Part shown: one piece after another, positions 33,721-50,225 of the stretch
How positions within the stretch are numbered: position 1 is the first letter of the stretch
How the letters are laid out: each line of letters opens with the position of its first letter
Assembly: GCA_016946835.1 (NCBI GenBank)
Contig: JACVTC010000031.1
Location: 1,350,001 to 1,405,000, forward strand
Direction of reading: 5' to 3'
Length of the DNA stretch: 55,000 bases
DNA from: Neocallimastix lanati (nom. inval.)
Lineage: Eukaryota; Neocallimastigomycota; Neocallimastigomycetes; Neocallimastigales; Neocallimastigaceae
Notes under the pieces: model-generated
The model's input: only the letters and a program-made list of their open reading frames with translations
What the model was told of the DNA's origin: nothing
The model's database searches: none
Translations under genes and position numbers: made by a program

Positions 33721-34257
33721 GAATCCTTCTTATATTTTATATACTTTTTAAATAAAATAATATTTCTCATATTATTATATTATATTTAGTTTAAATTAAA
33801 AATATCTAAATAAAAATAAAAATTAATAATATTTAATTATAAAATTTAAATATTTAGATTATAAAATTTAAATATTTAGATTATATAAGAAAATATAATA
33901 ATATTATAAAATATAAAATAAATAATAAATAATTAAATATATATAAAATCTAATTTTATTTTTGAATTAAAATATTATAGAAAATCTTATGTATATGATA
34001 CATTTTACTAAATGATATATAAGTTTATTATATAATTATATAATATATTAAATAATTTTTTAATATTATATTTAATATATATTTACTAATATAAATGATT
34101 GGTGAAAAAAAATATTTAAGTTCATGATTGAATATCGTTTATTATATTTTACACGTGATTCTTTTATATAAAAGAAAACATAAAAGATCTAATTTTATTC
34201 ATCCTCCTAATTAGAAATATATTTTTAAAATAGTTAACTTAAAAAGATAATATAGAA
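33721..34257. other. Upstream flank of the eL22 gene
   Basis: AT-rich with short tandem AAATTTAAATATTTAGATTA copies at 33841-33885. Probable promoter region of the ribosomal protein gene; no motif can be singled out. Confidence 0.6.
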
Positions 34258-34880
34258 ATGGCTCCAGCTGTAAGTGGAAAAATTATAAATAATTATATGT
34301 TAAATTTGAATATATAATATATTAGTATGAAATTGAATTTTAAGATATCTCCTAACAAAAAAAAAAAAAAAATAAACAAACAGGAGTAGCCTTAAAAGTG
34401 GTTTGCTCATAATTGTTAACTTTTTTTTTTTATATAATTTATATGATAATTTCGATATTTTCGATGATAACAAAATAAAATGAATATCGAAAATTGAAAT
34501 TGTCTTATAAAATAAATATATATGTATGGATTTAATAGAAGGTTGTTAAGAAGGAAAATGTTTTCACTATTGACTGTTCAGGTCCAGCTGCAGATGGTAT
34601 ATTAGATACTTCTTCATTGGAAAATTACCTTGTTACTAGAATAAAGGTTGAAGGTCGTACCAATAACTTTGGAAATAATATTAAAGTAATTCGTTCTAAC
34701 AATGAAATAAAGGTTACCGTTTCACCAAATATTCAATTTTCTAAGAGATACATAAAGTATTTAACCAAGAAATATCTTAAGAAATCTTCTCTTAGAGATT
34801 GGCTTCGTGTTGTAGCTTCATCAAAGTCTGCTTACGAAATCCGTTATTATAATGTTGACCAAGGTGTTGATGAAGAATAG
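34258..34880 (+). CDS. RPL22: 60S ribosomal protein eL22
   Basis: Structural protein of the large cytosolic ribosomal subunit. Two exons, 34258-34269 and 34539-34880, splice in phase 0 to 117 residues, close to the usual 115-130. The first exon encodes only Met-Ala-Pro-Ala before GTAAGT; an early intron in a short 5' exon is common in ribosomal protein genes. The mature part starts KVVKKENVFTIDCSGPAADG, then SLENYLVTRIKVEGR, FSKRYIKYLTKKYLKK and LRDWLRVVASSKSAYEIRYY. It ends in the usual acidic tail, VDQGVDEE. The stop is TAG. Codon choice is less AT-extreme than in the neighbours, as expected for a highly expressed gene. Confidence 0.96.
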
Positions 34881-35480
34881 AATGTTAATTAAGATAATAA
34901 TTATTAAAATAAATAACAAAATTGGAGATTTAGAAGTTTTGAGAGTCTTAATATTTAATTAATAACATAAATTATTAACATAATTTTATTATGTAATAAT
35001 TTATACCGGGTATAAATTTTTTTGTAAAATAGAATAATTTGATATTTATATATTAAATAATAAACATTGCAAATAATTAAATAAAAATTATTATAAAATA
35101 AAGATATGTAAAATTTGTGAATTGAAGTTTTGTGTAAATTTTTGATAATGAAAGTATTATTAAGAAAATATTTGAAGTATTATGAAAATTGATAAAACTC
35201 TATTTAATAAAAATTATTAGAAAATATAGTCAAGTAGTAATATATTATTTAGTGAGTAATTATATCAGGGATATAAAAACTTAGTTTCAAATGTTATATC
35301 AAGTAGTGTTCAATATCAAATAAACTCATGGCAATATTATCATACGTGGTATTGGAAAAATGATGATTCATTAGCAATTAAATATAATAATAAAAGGTTA
35401 CTGATTATTGCTTGAGCTTGAATAGTGCTAAATCCTCAAGTTATTTCTCCCTTAAAAAATGTTAATACACAACTACTCGC
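34881..35480. other. 3' flank of eL22
   Basis: AT-rich sequence without recognisable coding content. Composition becomes more balanced after about 35330, where the LINE-related region begins. Confidence 0.6.
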
Positions 35481-36157
35481 TTTAAAACACAAGCAAAGTA
35501 TAAGGATACTGCAACTATCAATAGCCGGAAAGCACAACTAATAATGTTAATACTCCTGTCAAAGATTTTACTGGGATTAAGATATGACATAATAATCAAT
35601 CAAGGATAAGGCTAAAAAAAAAAATGAATTTGAGAAAACTAGAGACTACCTAAAGTTCAACGTTAAGTATCCTAAATATAATATTAGTTTCCGATGGGTA
35701 CTTTGTTGTTGATGTGGATATAAATTCGATGCTCCTGTTGCCAAAGCCGCTGGAATTGACTAGAAAGTAATATTAATATTTTGGTACTGTGTAACATTCT
35801 TGGTGAAAACGCTGCATTTAACATTTTATCTATGGGCTCGGGGGAAAGAAGACATTATATTAATAAAATATTTCAAACACATTCGAACAGGTCTCCTCTC
35901 CCTTATCCATTTATTGTGGGGTTTGCGGAATTTCTTACTAATGTAATGCAGATCGTGACTAGTGATTTTTGTAGATTGATCGACTAGAGCATCGACGTCG
36001 TGCCGATAAGGCAAAGAAGAAATTCTAATACAGATTCTAATGGTAGTTCTTATTCAAACGGAGTTATTATTGATAAATGGGAAGAGTTAGATATTGAGGT
36101 TATTTCGTCCTCTCTGCTTGTTATAAAATAGCTTTTTCAATATTAATTTAGTTTCAT

Positions 36158-36213
<56 letters not shown>

Positions 36214-36290
36214 TTTATTTTATATCATTATATTCATGTAATTCTTATTTAATATTAAATAAAGCTATACATAGTCAAAAAAAAAAAAAG
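35481..36290 (+). mobile_element. LINE relic A, 3' end with poly(A) tail
   Basis: Decayed 3' part of a non-LTR retrotransposon. Conceptual pieces include EFEKTRDYLKFNVKYPKYNI and then the frame 35781-35987 with ERRHYINKIF and PFIVGFAEFLTNVMQIV. The same C-terminal block (x-PyIVGLAEfLtn-x5-I) recurs in the fragments at 38.0, 41.6 and 42.4 kb, which defines one family. A T run of about 50 bases at 36161-36209 lies in the 3' region. AATAAA at 36258-36263 is followed by an A tail at 36277-36289, as expected of a reverse-transcribed 3' end. Confidence 0.65.
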
Positions 36291-36480
36291 TTGCCAATGT
36301 CGCTAATATGATTGAAAATGACTGTCCAGAAAGGTGTCCTTATTGTTATAGAAAATATAGTAATTCTCGATTGGAACATTGGTTTTTTAATGTTCCAATC
36401 TTTTCTTTAAATTTAGATTGAAATATTTAATGGATAGTGAAATTCTTTGTGAAAATTTATAATTTCTAAATATTGTCCAA
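36291..36480 (+). mobile_element. LINE relic B, zinc-finger fragment
   Basis: Immediately after the A tail of relic A. Translation gives ENDCPERCPYCYRKYSNSRL then EHWFFNVPIF, a CPxC...H-x4-(C) pattern like the zf-RVT domain at LINE ORF2 C-termini (last Cys replaced by Val). It is a short piece of another copy. Confidence 0.5.
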
Positions 36481-36513
36481 TATCAAATAATAATATAAAT
36501 TTTTATCACAAAT

Positions 36514-38810
36514 ATGAATAATGTAGAATCAAGTAACGATTCTGATAATAGTAATGAAGAGCATAATATTAATAATAATAACAATAGAAATAATATTGTT
36601 AATAATAGAAATATTAGCGATAGTGAAAATAATAATATCATTACTAATAATATTGGTCAAATGATGATAATCGTGTTAATATCAATACTTTTCTGAATAA
36701 TAAGAATTTAAATATATATGTATCGATTATTCATTCATAAACTCAAAAATTGGTCAGTAAAAAAAACTTTACAACTGTATTAGTAATTTATCGAATTCTT
36801 TTATTTAATATTATCCTTTCAATAGTTAGAAAATTTTCACTTATATGGTTCTTATTTTATTATTAAAGTAAATGCTCTCAATAGTAATACTTTCAAACAA
36901 TTCTATGATTTGTTAAATGATAGTCTTCACTCCTTTGTTAAAATTAATTATAAAGAATGTAAAGGTTATTCAAATTCTAATGACCGCAAATCCAATTATA
37001 ATAAAGTTAAAAAGATCCAAATAATCAAGAGATTAATTAAATCCTTTTTTAGTATGCCCAGAGAATTCTATTCATGCTAGCTCTTCTTTTATCAATTTAT
37101 ACCCTTGCTGGAATATAAATGGTTGAAATTCTGAAGAGAGAGATGGTGTTATGTATTTAAATTCAGTATTTAAACCTGTATGTATATGCCTTCAGGTAAA
37201 AGTTAATTTCTCTCTAAAGGGAACTCACCTTCTATTTTTCTATTTGATCCCAATGATCATCTTAAATGATGGATTGAACATTACAAGGACTTAGCGTATG
37301 ATTCTACTGGTCACAGCTTAAACCAAGATTATTAGGCAAATGTTTTCTGTAATAATCTTTGTTATCCAAATATTTCGAATATGAATGAGCCTATTTCACT
37401 CTCTCATATAAGAAACACAGTACTATCTATGAAACGTATCAAAGCTCCTGGTTCTGATGGTACTACTATTGAATTTTATAAAGCTTTCTTTCGTAATCAT
37501 GGTCTGGAAGAAAGATCTTCCTCTGTTGGTAAATGCCTTGAAATTATTTTTAACAAAATTTGGGAAGATTTTTTTCCTAATGAATAAAACTCTGCATCTA
37601 TTGTTTCTATTCCTAAAAAAAGGCGATCTAAAGATTAAGAGCTGGTTACAAATACAATACTATTATTGAAATTTAGAAGTAGAAGAGTTTCTGAAGATAG
37701 TCCTAAAATTTGTCCTATGCTATGGAGAAAAGTGATCAATCTTTTATCTATTGGATATTTTAATGCTCTACCTTTTCTCTATGTTAATGTAAATCTTTAG
37801 ATTTTATCGATGATCTTTTCATTTTATTTGCCGATAAAGTAAGGAATCTTTTTTTACTTCTTTCTTTTTCTAATATTTTAAAAAATGAAAATTTCATAAA
37901 CAGGTATATTTATATATTCCTTATTGGTGGAATTTCAGCTTTAGATGAGTTTCAATTCAATACTGTGGAACAAAGACATTTAAGTAAACAACTTCTAAAA
38001 AGTTCACTGGGATCTACTGTTCCATATATTGTAGGGCTTGCGGAATATTCTTGCTAATTCAATATCAATTATCAATAGCTCTCTTGAGTTACTTTTTTAG
38101 AAGTTTAGCAAAAAAAACACTTGTATCACCAAGAATGCCACGTTGTATCCATATAGCAAAGGAATAGTACAGTTAGAAGTCCTGTTAACTCTCATCAATA
38201 CACGTTTACTAAAAGCATAATTCTGAATACAGAACCTATAATAAGTAATTCAATTTTTGATGATCTTTCTTGTGGTTCAGGGAAGAGTTTAGTGGATACC
38301 ATACTTGATAAACTCTTTTTTTATTTTATTTTGTTTTTCTTTGTTTAGTTTTAAAAATAAAAATAAAAAAATAAAAAAGATTTATATAATTTAATAAATT
38401 CATAGAATTATTTGTATTTCCAATCTTTTCAAATCTTAAAAAACTCAATCATTGAAATAATTTTATTAAATAGTTATTTTATTTTAAAGATGTTACTTCT
38501 TTGTTTAATTATTTTAGATTAAATTGGTGATCATGTTACTACACATGGTGTACATCACACTGAAATTTTTTTTAACTTTTGAATTTATTTATTTTTATTC
38601 TTTATTACATTAAATTTTCTATGATTAATTATATATATATATATATTTTTTATTTAAATTTAACTTTTCTTAAATCTTTTACATACATTTTATTTTTATC
38701 TTTAAATTATATAGTGCTTTTTTTTAAAAACTGTAATAAATATAAATATTTAATATTTATTTAATAAAGCACTTGAAGTGTATTCTCTTCCATGACTTAA
38801 AAAAAAAAAT
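36514..38810 (+). mobile_element. LINE relic C with reverse-transcriptase fragment
   Basis: The most complete copy. An Asn/Ser-rich reading frame (36514-36696) is followed by decayed ORF2. This shows DPNDHLKW, then ISLSHIRNTVLSMKRIKAPG followed by SDGTTIEFYKAFF (frame 37381-37587), the classic start of a LINE reverse transcriptase. SASIVSIPKK and a frameshifted GDLK come next. The polymerase palm is missing: the sequence jumps to a decayed zf-RVT-like part at about 37705 and the C-terminal block VPYIVGLAEY at 38021. The 3' end is probably the A run after GACTT at 38795-38808. In-frame stops and an internal deletion mean it is dead. A 193-bp insert (38297-38489) interrupts its 3' part. Confidence 0.75.
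38305..38474 (+). repeat. Left arm of a 170-bp inverted repeat
   Basis: Reverse complement of 39436-39605 with about three mismatches in 170 bases. It sits inside the 3' part of LINE relic C. Compared with relic D (41791-41815), the LINE sequence breaks after GAGTTTAGTGG and resumes with TGTTACTTCTTTG at about 38490. Confidence 0.93.
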
Positions 38811-38847
38811 TAAATATTTTTATTTTGTAAGATTACAATGAATTGAA

Positions 38848-38886
<39 letters not shown>

Positions 38887-39435
38887 TTTTTTTTTTTTTT
38901 TTTTATCTCTGTCTCTATTTCATTTAATTTCTATTAATTAATTTCATATATTAATAAAATCGTATTTTCTTCCTGGTCTAAAAAAAAAAGAAAAGTAAAA
39001 AAAAATTTTGATATTTTATTATTAAGAATTCAATATATAATGTAAACAAAAAAAAAAAAATAATAAAAAAAAAAATTAAATAATAAATAAAATAATAAAT
39101 AAAATAAAAAATAAAATATGAATAAAAATTTATATCCGTTTAATGATGGTGATCCAAATAAATATATATAAATATATATATATATATATGAATAATTGAT
39201 CAATGTAAATTTTTATTAATAATAATTGTTATATAAATTTTATTATATATAAAAATATAAAATGCCAATTTAAATTATTTAAGAATAATTAAAATTAATG
39301 AAAATAATATTTAATTACAAATATTGATTTGTATATTTTAAAAATTTTTTTTAAAAAAAATAGTTAATATTTAGGTCCATTAAAAATATTGATTGATTAA
39401 AAATTAAAATTTTAAATATAATGGAACTAAAAATT
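38811..39435. other. Spacer inside the inverted repeat
   Basis: AT-rich sequence with a TTA repeat at 38848-38886, a T run to 38904 and A runs at 39048-39075. No coding sequence. The total spacing between the two arms is about 960 bases. Confidence 0.6.
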
Positions 39436-39605
39436 ACTGTTTAATAAAATTATTTCAATGATTGAGTTTTTTAAGATTTGAAAAGATTGGAAATACAAAT
39501 AATTCTTTGAATTTATTAAATTATATAAATCTTTTTTATTTTTTTATTTTTATTTTTAAAACTAAACAAAGCAAAACAAAATAAAATAAAAAAAGAGTTT
39601 ATCAA
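39436..39605 (-). repeat. Right arm of a 170-bp inverted repeat
   Basis: Near-perfect inverted copy of 38305-38474. It ends 86 bases before the start codon of the ankyrin gene, so it covers that gene's likely promoter or 5' UTR. Confidence 0.93.
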
Positions 39606-39691
39606 CAAAATAAAAATTATATAAAATATAAAATAAGAAAAAAATATTACTAATAAAAATAAAATAAAATAAAATATTACTTATAAAAAAA

Positions 39692-40960
39692 ATGGACCTT
39701 TATATTGATTCATTCGTGTCTGCTATAGATAGAAAGGATTATTCTAAAGTAGAAGAATTAATAAAGACTAATAATGAAAATAGTAAATTTGACATTATTT
39801 ATGAAATGTATATTAGATCAATACTTTCTATTGATCATTTTCAATTTATAATGGAATATTTTTCAAAATATATAAATATATCTTCACGTCTAATTAAAAA
39901 ATTGTTTAATGATTCCAATAATATTTACAATAGGAATGATAATAGTAAAAGGTTACTTGATGCTATTTTTAATCATATAAAAATATATGATAATGAATTT
40001 ATTAAACTTTTATTATTTCATTATAGAGATAAAGTAGAGATTCCTATATCTGATTTAAATCAATATATTTCAGTTGAGAAACATAAAATTTTAACCTATG
40101 ATTCAGATTATCAAAGTGGTTGTGGAAAATATTTATTAACTGAATGTAATAGAGGAAAAAAAATAAATAGTACTAAAGATGAATTTTTAGTTGAATATGG
40201 AACAGATATAAATGAAAAAGGTGAAACACTATTATTTAATTTAATGCATGTAGAAGTGAAAATATCGCTATAATAAAATATTTAGTTGAACATGGAGCAG
40301 ATGTAAATAAAAAAGATAATTGGAGTCAAACCCCATTATTTATTTCATGTGAAAAGGGAAATGAAGCTATAGTAAAATATATAGTTGAAAAAGGAACATA
40401 TGTAAATAAAGAAAATACAAGAGGTGAAACACTATTATTTATTTCATGCAAAAATGGAAATGAAGCTATAGTAAAATGTTTAGTTGAACATGGAGCAAAT
40501 GTAAATAAAGCAAATAAAAAAGGTGAAATTCCATTATTTATTTCATGTGAAAAGGGAAATGAAGGCATTGTAAAATATTTAGTTGAACATGGAGCAGATG
40601 TGAATACAAAAGATAATGGTCAAACCCCATTATTTATTTCATGTGAAAAGGGAAATGAAGCCATAGTAAAGTATTTAGTTGAAAAAGGGATATATGTAAA
40701 TAAAGAAAATAATTGGGGTCAAACCCCATTATTTATTTCATATAAAAATGGAAATAAAGCCATAGCAAAGTATTTAATTAAAAATGGAGCTGAGATAAAT
40801 AAAAAAAGAAATAACAAAAAAATTAGGTTGAAATAATGATATTTAATGCGTATACAGTTGGAAATTAAGCCATAATTGAATATTTAATTAAATATTAATA
40901 AAGAAGGTGATTTCGGGAAAATTTCATTATTTATTTTCATTAGAAAAAGGTTTTATGTAA
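39692..40960 (+). pseudogene. Ankyrin-repeat protein gene broken by a 5-bp duplication
   Basis: ATG at 39692 opens a frame of 193 residues (stop at 40273). Its N-terminal domain is alpha-helical without repeats (MDLYIDSFVSAIDRKDYSKV, later FIKLLLFHYRDKVEIPISDL). From 40246 a second frame runs without stops to 40836. It encodes about six near-identical ankyrin repeats of the form TPLFISCEKGNEAIVKYLVE / HGADVNKKDN. The two frames overlap at 40240, where TTAAT is duplicated (TTTAATTTAATGCA); one copy less would give one protein of about 380 residues. After the stop, decayed repeats continue to about 40960 (AIIEYLIKY, INKEGDFGKISLF). Such N-domain plus ankyrin proteins form large families in anaerobic gut fungi. 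There may be an undetected intron, but none with good splice sites restores the frame. Confidence 0.8.
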
Positions 40961-41159
40961 TATTATATTAATAAAAATAAATAAAATTTAATATAATTTA
41001 TATATATATATATTATTAATAATCATATAAAAATTTAATAATACTACTTACGTAATTAATAAATGAATAAATAAATATAATTAAAGTTTACAATAATTGG
41101 GGCTATAAAAAAAAAAAAAAAAAAAAAAAACATCTTTCATTTATTAAATTTAAATCATT

Positions 41160-42157
41160 TCATTAATAAATGATGTTCCTTCTTGGTGGAACTTTAGCTT
41201 TAAATGAGCTACAATTCATACTGAGGAACAGAGATATCAAAAAGAATTTGTAGTCTACCGAGCATTAATCAATATATATATTTTGGAATTCCTTTCAATA
41301 TACAAAATTTAGTCCAGGATTAAATTAGATATTATGTTTAAGATATGGATATAAGTGAAATACCACTATTTCCTTTAGAAATGGTAGAGTTACAGAAAAT
41401 TGTTCCAAATGTTGTCCATGTTGTGGTAAAGGTGATCAGTCATTTATCCATTGGATATTTGAATGTTCTACTTTTTCAAATGCTCGATTGAAATCATTAG
41501 ATTTCATCAATGTCCTTTTTATTTTGTTTGGAAATATCTAATATTCCATATATAGTTAGCCTTGCAGATTATCTCATAAGCACTATACCAATTATTAGTA
41601 GCTCTCTTGATTTACTCTTTAATTGGTATATTTAAAACCCTTCCCAACTAAGAGAGTCAAAGTCGAACCAATATGACAAAGAAGAACCTCTATTACTAGT
41701 CCTCCTAGTATATATTATGAAATTAGTAATAATCGTTCTTACACAACAAATCTATGGAAATTGAATCTTATGATAATATTATTCTTGGTTCGAGGGTGAG
41801 TTTAGTGGTGTTACTTCTTTGTTTTATTTTATTAAATATTTTCGGAAGAAATGATCTCTATTCACATTATAACACCATAATAACCTTTAAAATTTCTGTT
41901 TTTTTTATTGTATTAAGTAACTTTATTTTTATTAAATTTTATTTTTAATATGGTTTTTATTTTTAATATTTTTATTTTTAATATATTTTTTTTTTATTTT
42001 TAATATTTTATAATATTTTATATATATATATATATTTTTTTTTATTTTAATATGTTTATTATGTATTTTTACATTTAAATGTATATAATATATTAATATA
42101 TTTTAATAATTAATAAATATAGCAATCGAAGTGTATTTTTCAAAGACTAGATAAAAA
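41160..42157 (+). mobile_element. LINE relic D, 3' half
   Basis: Decayed but legible C-terminus of the same LINE family. LLGGTLALNELQF appears near 41178. A zf-RVT-like finger CCPCCGKGDQSFIHWIFEC lies at about 41410-41475, with all Cys/His positions kept. Then comes the shared block IPYIVSLADYLISTIPII at about 41536. The 3' end runs through GAGTTTAGTGGTGTTACTTC at about 41794 to GCAATCGAAGTGTATT and CTAGATAAAA at 42122-42157. That agrees with the end of relic C (GAAGTGTATT...GACTTAAAA). Multiple frameshifts and stops. Confidence 0.65.
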
Positions 42158-42194
42158 TATCTAGTCTTTGAAAAAGAAATTATTCTTTGATTGC
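42122..42194. repeat. Long palindrome at the LINE 3' end
   Basis: A perfect 18-bp stem (42136-42153 with 42158-42175) closes a 4-base AAAA loop. Outer arms 42122-42131 and 42185-42194 pair with one mismatch. The left half matches the 3' terminus of the LINE family, so the right half is an inverted copy of that terminus. Confidence 0.88.
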
Positions 42195-42470
42195 TCCTAA
42201 GAAATCAATGAACATTCCTGATGATAAAGAGGAATTTTGATGATACTATTAATTTTTACGTACTGTGACTCCTACTTGGCTGAAATTCATTATATGAAAT
42301 CTTAAAGAATGGTTTGGGGAAAGAAGGCGTTTTATTAATTGTATATTTTAATTATCTTTGAGAGAGTATTCTTTCCTAATTTCATTTTTGGTGGGGCTTG
42401 CGGAATTACTTACTAACGTTATGCTTATTGTAATTGGGGATTTATATACTATAATCAAAATTTTTAAATA
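42195..42470 (+). mobile_element. LINE relic E, C-terminal fragment
   Basis: Short remnant with the family's C-terminal block in conceptual translation: GERRRFINCIF, then FLVGLAELLTNVMLIVIGD (about 42373-42440). It is closest in wording to relic A (GERRHYINKIF, VGFAEFLTNVMQIV). Confidence 0.5.
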
Positions 42471-42812
42471 TAATATATTTGACATAGTTAATTATTTGAA
42501 ATTAATTTTAAAATTATATTAATATTAATTAATATTAATAAAAATATTATTAATTAAATTTTTATTTAATTAGTTAATTATAATATTATATTTTTTTATA
42601 TTTTTATTTTTTAATTTTATTATTATTATTTTATTAATATAAAATTATTAAAAAATAAAATAAAAAAATATAGATTTATTGTTGAAATATGAAATCACAT
42701 TTTAACTTTTTGTTATAAAAGTTTTATATAATTTATTATTTATTTATTTTTATTACTTATAATAATTAAATTTTAAATAAAAATATATTTAAAAAAAGGG
42801 AAAAAAAAAGAA
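42471..42812. other. Upstream flank of FPG copy 1
   Basis: AT-rich with short A and T runs. Probable promoter of the glycosylase gene; no motif can be singled out. Confidence 0.6.
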
Positions 42813-46258
<3,446 letters not shown>

Positions 46259-46777
46259 GTACTTGATCTGTTACTCATATTTGAATAACATTATTAAATA
46301 ATTATATATATATATATATATACATTCCATATTTTGATGAATTATAATTATTGTACTAATAACATATACTATTTTAGTATTAAAGTTTATTAAAAATATT
46401 CAATTCATTTTTATATTTATTAATATTTCTTTTCATTATTTAAATAATAAAGTATAGAATTATAACATAATATAATCGATAATGAAAAATTTATTTCTAT
46501 TTTTATTTTAATAATTAATAATATTTTTTTGAAAATTTAATTGATGATATAACAAAATATTTTGTACGATTTTATGTAATAAATTGAAGGCATTTAGAAC
46601 TAAAAATTAACCGGTTATATATTCTGAAAAAAAAGAATATCATTTTTATTATTATAGAATCATGATTAATTTTTCAATTTTATTTAAATAATTATTATCG
46701 ATATCCAATACATAACGAGTTAATATTTATATAAGTTATTTTAATTCTTTTTAATTAATTTATTTTATTTCGTTCCA

Positions 46778-46809
<32 letters not shown>

Positions 46810-47114
46810 ATTTTTAAAGATTAATTATGGATAAATTTATTAATATAAAATATAAAGTGTAATTAAATTTAATATTTTATAACTACACACATATATATAT
46901 ATATATGTGACATAGTGGATATTTAAATAATTAAATATTTATTTAATTATAGTCTATTCTGATCATCAAAAAATTATAAAAAAATTATATCGGCAAAATT
47001 TTTAATGTTAATACCTGATACCAGTTTTGTTAAATGAACTATAAACATATCAGCAGTTCTAACATATTCTAATTTTATGTTCTTTTCTTTTTAATTTTTA
47101 TTGAATATATTTAT
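46259..47114. other. 3' flank of FPG copy 1
   Basis: AT-rich, with a T run at about 46780-46802 and short AT dinucleotide runs. No coding sequence seen before the copia relic. Confidence 0.6.
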
Positions 47115-48415
47115 ATTTTATATTGATATATATATATCGGCAAGTTTTGTTTTTTTACTTTCTTTATTTGTTATTTTTTGGCAAGAATATTTTATAATTT
47201 TAATTTTATTCATATTATAATTATTAATAATTTTATTTATATAATCTTCTTGATTTATTTTATAATCATCTTTTGTTGTATAAATATTTATTCCAAGAAA
47301 TTTTCTGGCATCAGATTCTTTTGAAAAAGTATATATATATATATTTTTTTTTAATTTATTACTTATAAATAAATTTAATTTCATTATCTTCACCAGTAAT
47401 TAATATATTATCTTCATATAGAATTAATAAAGCTATTAATATATTTTCTTTACTGTATTTTTCAAATAAACATTCATCTGATTTATATTGAATGAAACTA
47501 ATGGATTTTAAATAATTTGTTATTTCTTCATTCCACATACGTCCAGCATGTTTTAAACCATATTATGCTTTTTTTTCAATAACAATACTTTGTTAATGTC
47601 ATAGTTTTTATCGCTATGTGGAATTTTTATATAAAATAGTAACATTAATACCAGCATTTAATTATGTTGCTTTGATATCTTATTGCATTAAATTCCATTT
47701 ATTTATTGATAAAATTGAGATGGTTATTCAAAAATTATCTGATTGAATTGTAGATGAATAAATTGAAATAAAATATTCATCCTCTTTTAGTTTACAACGT
47801 TTTACAACTCATCTTGCATTTTTAGTATTATCACTTTTAATTATTAGTAGTATTTATGACATTTGCATTTTTTGGTATAATATTAGTTTCAACTACCATC
47901 ATAACATTTTAATCACATATATTGTTAATTTTATTCTTTAGTGCTATGTTCCATTCTTTTGAATCTTTTGAATTTATAGCTTCATCATATGAATTTAGAC
48001 ATTGTGCTATTATGTAGAAAATTTTATGTTTTTTATTAATATTTATATTTTTTGTATATTTTTTCTTATATATAATGTTTGCACTACGTTATTTTATTTG
48101 CTTTCTGGTTATGTTATCATAAACGAATTAATTTTTTATATATTTATCGTAATCTTGTGCGATTAAATGACGTTTTAATTCGATAAACAAGTCTTGAAGA
48201 TTTGATGTATTTAAAATTCTTATAATTAAAATAATTAAATACCGACTAAATTAAAAATTCTTTATAGTCATAATTTGGTAATAAAATTTTCTTTTGATGA
48301 ACATTGTCATAACCATTATAGGTTTCATCATTTTTACTTATAATAGGCGTGGATGAAGAAACAAAATTTACATCTGTTATTTCTTTTTCTTGAGTCACTT
48401 TTTTTCTTCCCATAT
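47115..48415 (-). mobile_element. Ty1/copia retrotransposon relic (pol fragment)
   Basis: Minus-strand translation across stops follows copia pol order. SYDEAINSKDSKEWNIALKN (near 47960) marks the lead-in to reverse transcriptase. Then come VVKRCKLKEDEYFISIYSST and ISILSINKWNLMQ-DIKAT-LNAG. AYGLKHAGRMWNEEITNYLK and ILIALLILYEDNILITGEDN are next, where the YVDD-type motif reads YEDN. The frame 47118-47393 reads SDARKFLGINIYTTKDDYKI. About eight stops or frameshifts make it inactive. No LTRs, integrase or RNase H part were recognised. It lies between the two FPG copies. Confidence 0.82.

Positions 48416-50225
<1,810 letters not shown>

Noticed and set aside
40326-40568. Minus-strand frame of 80 codons inside the ankyrin array
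   Set aside because: It mirrors the regular 99-nt ankyrin repeat on the plus strand and has no independent support.
42135-42176. Hairpin as a bacterial-type transcription terminator
   Set aside because: The genome is eukaryotic and the hairpin is explained as an inverted LINE 3' end.
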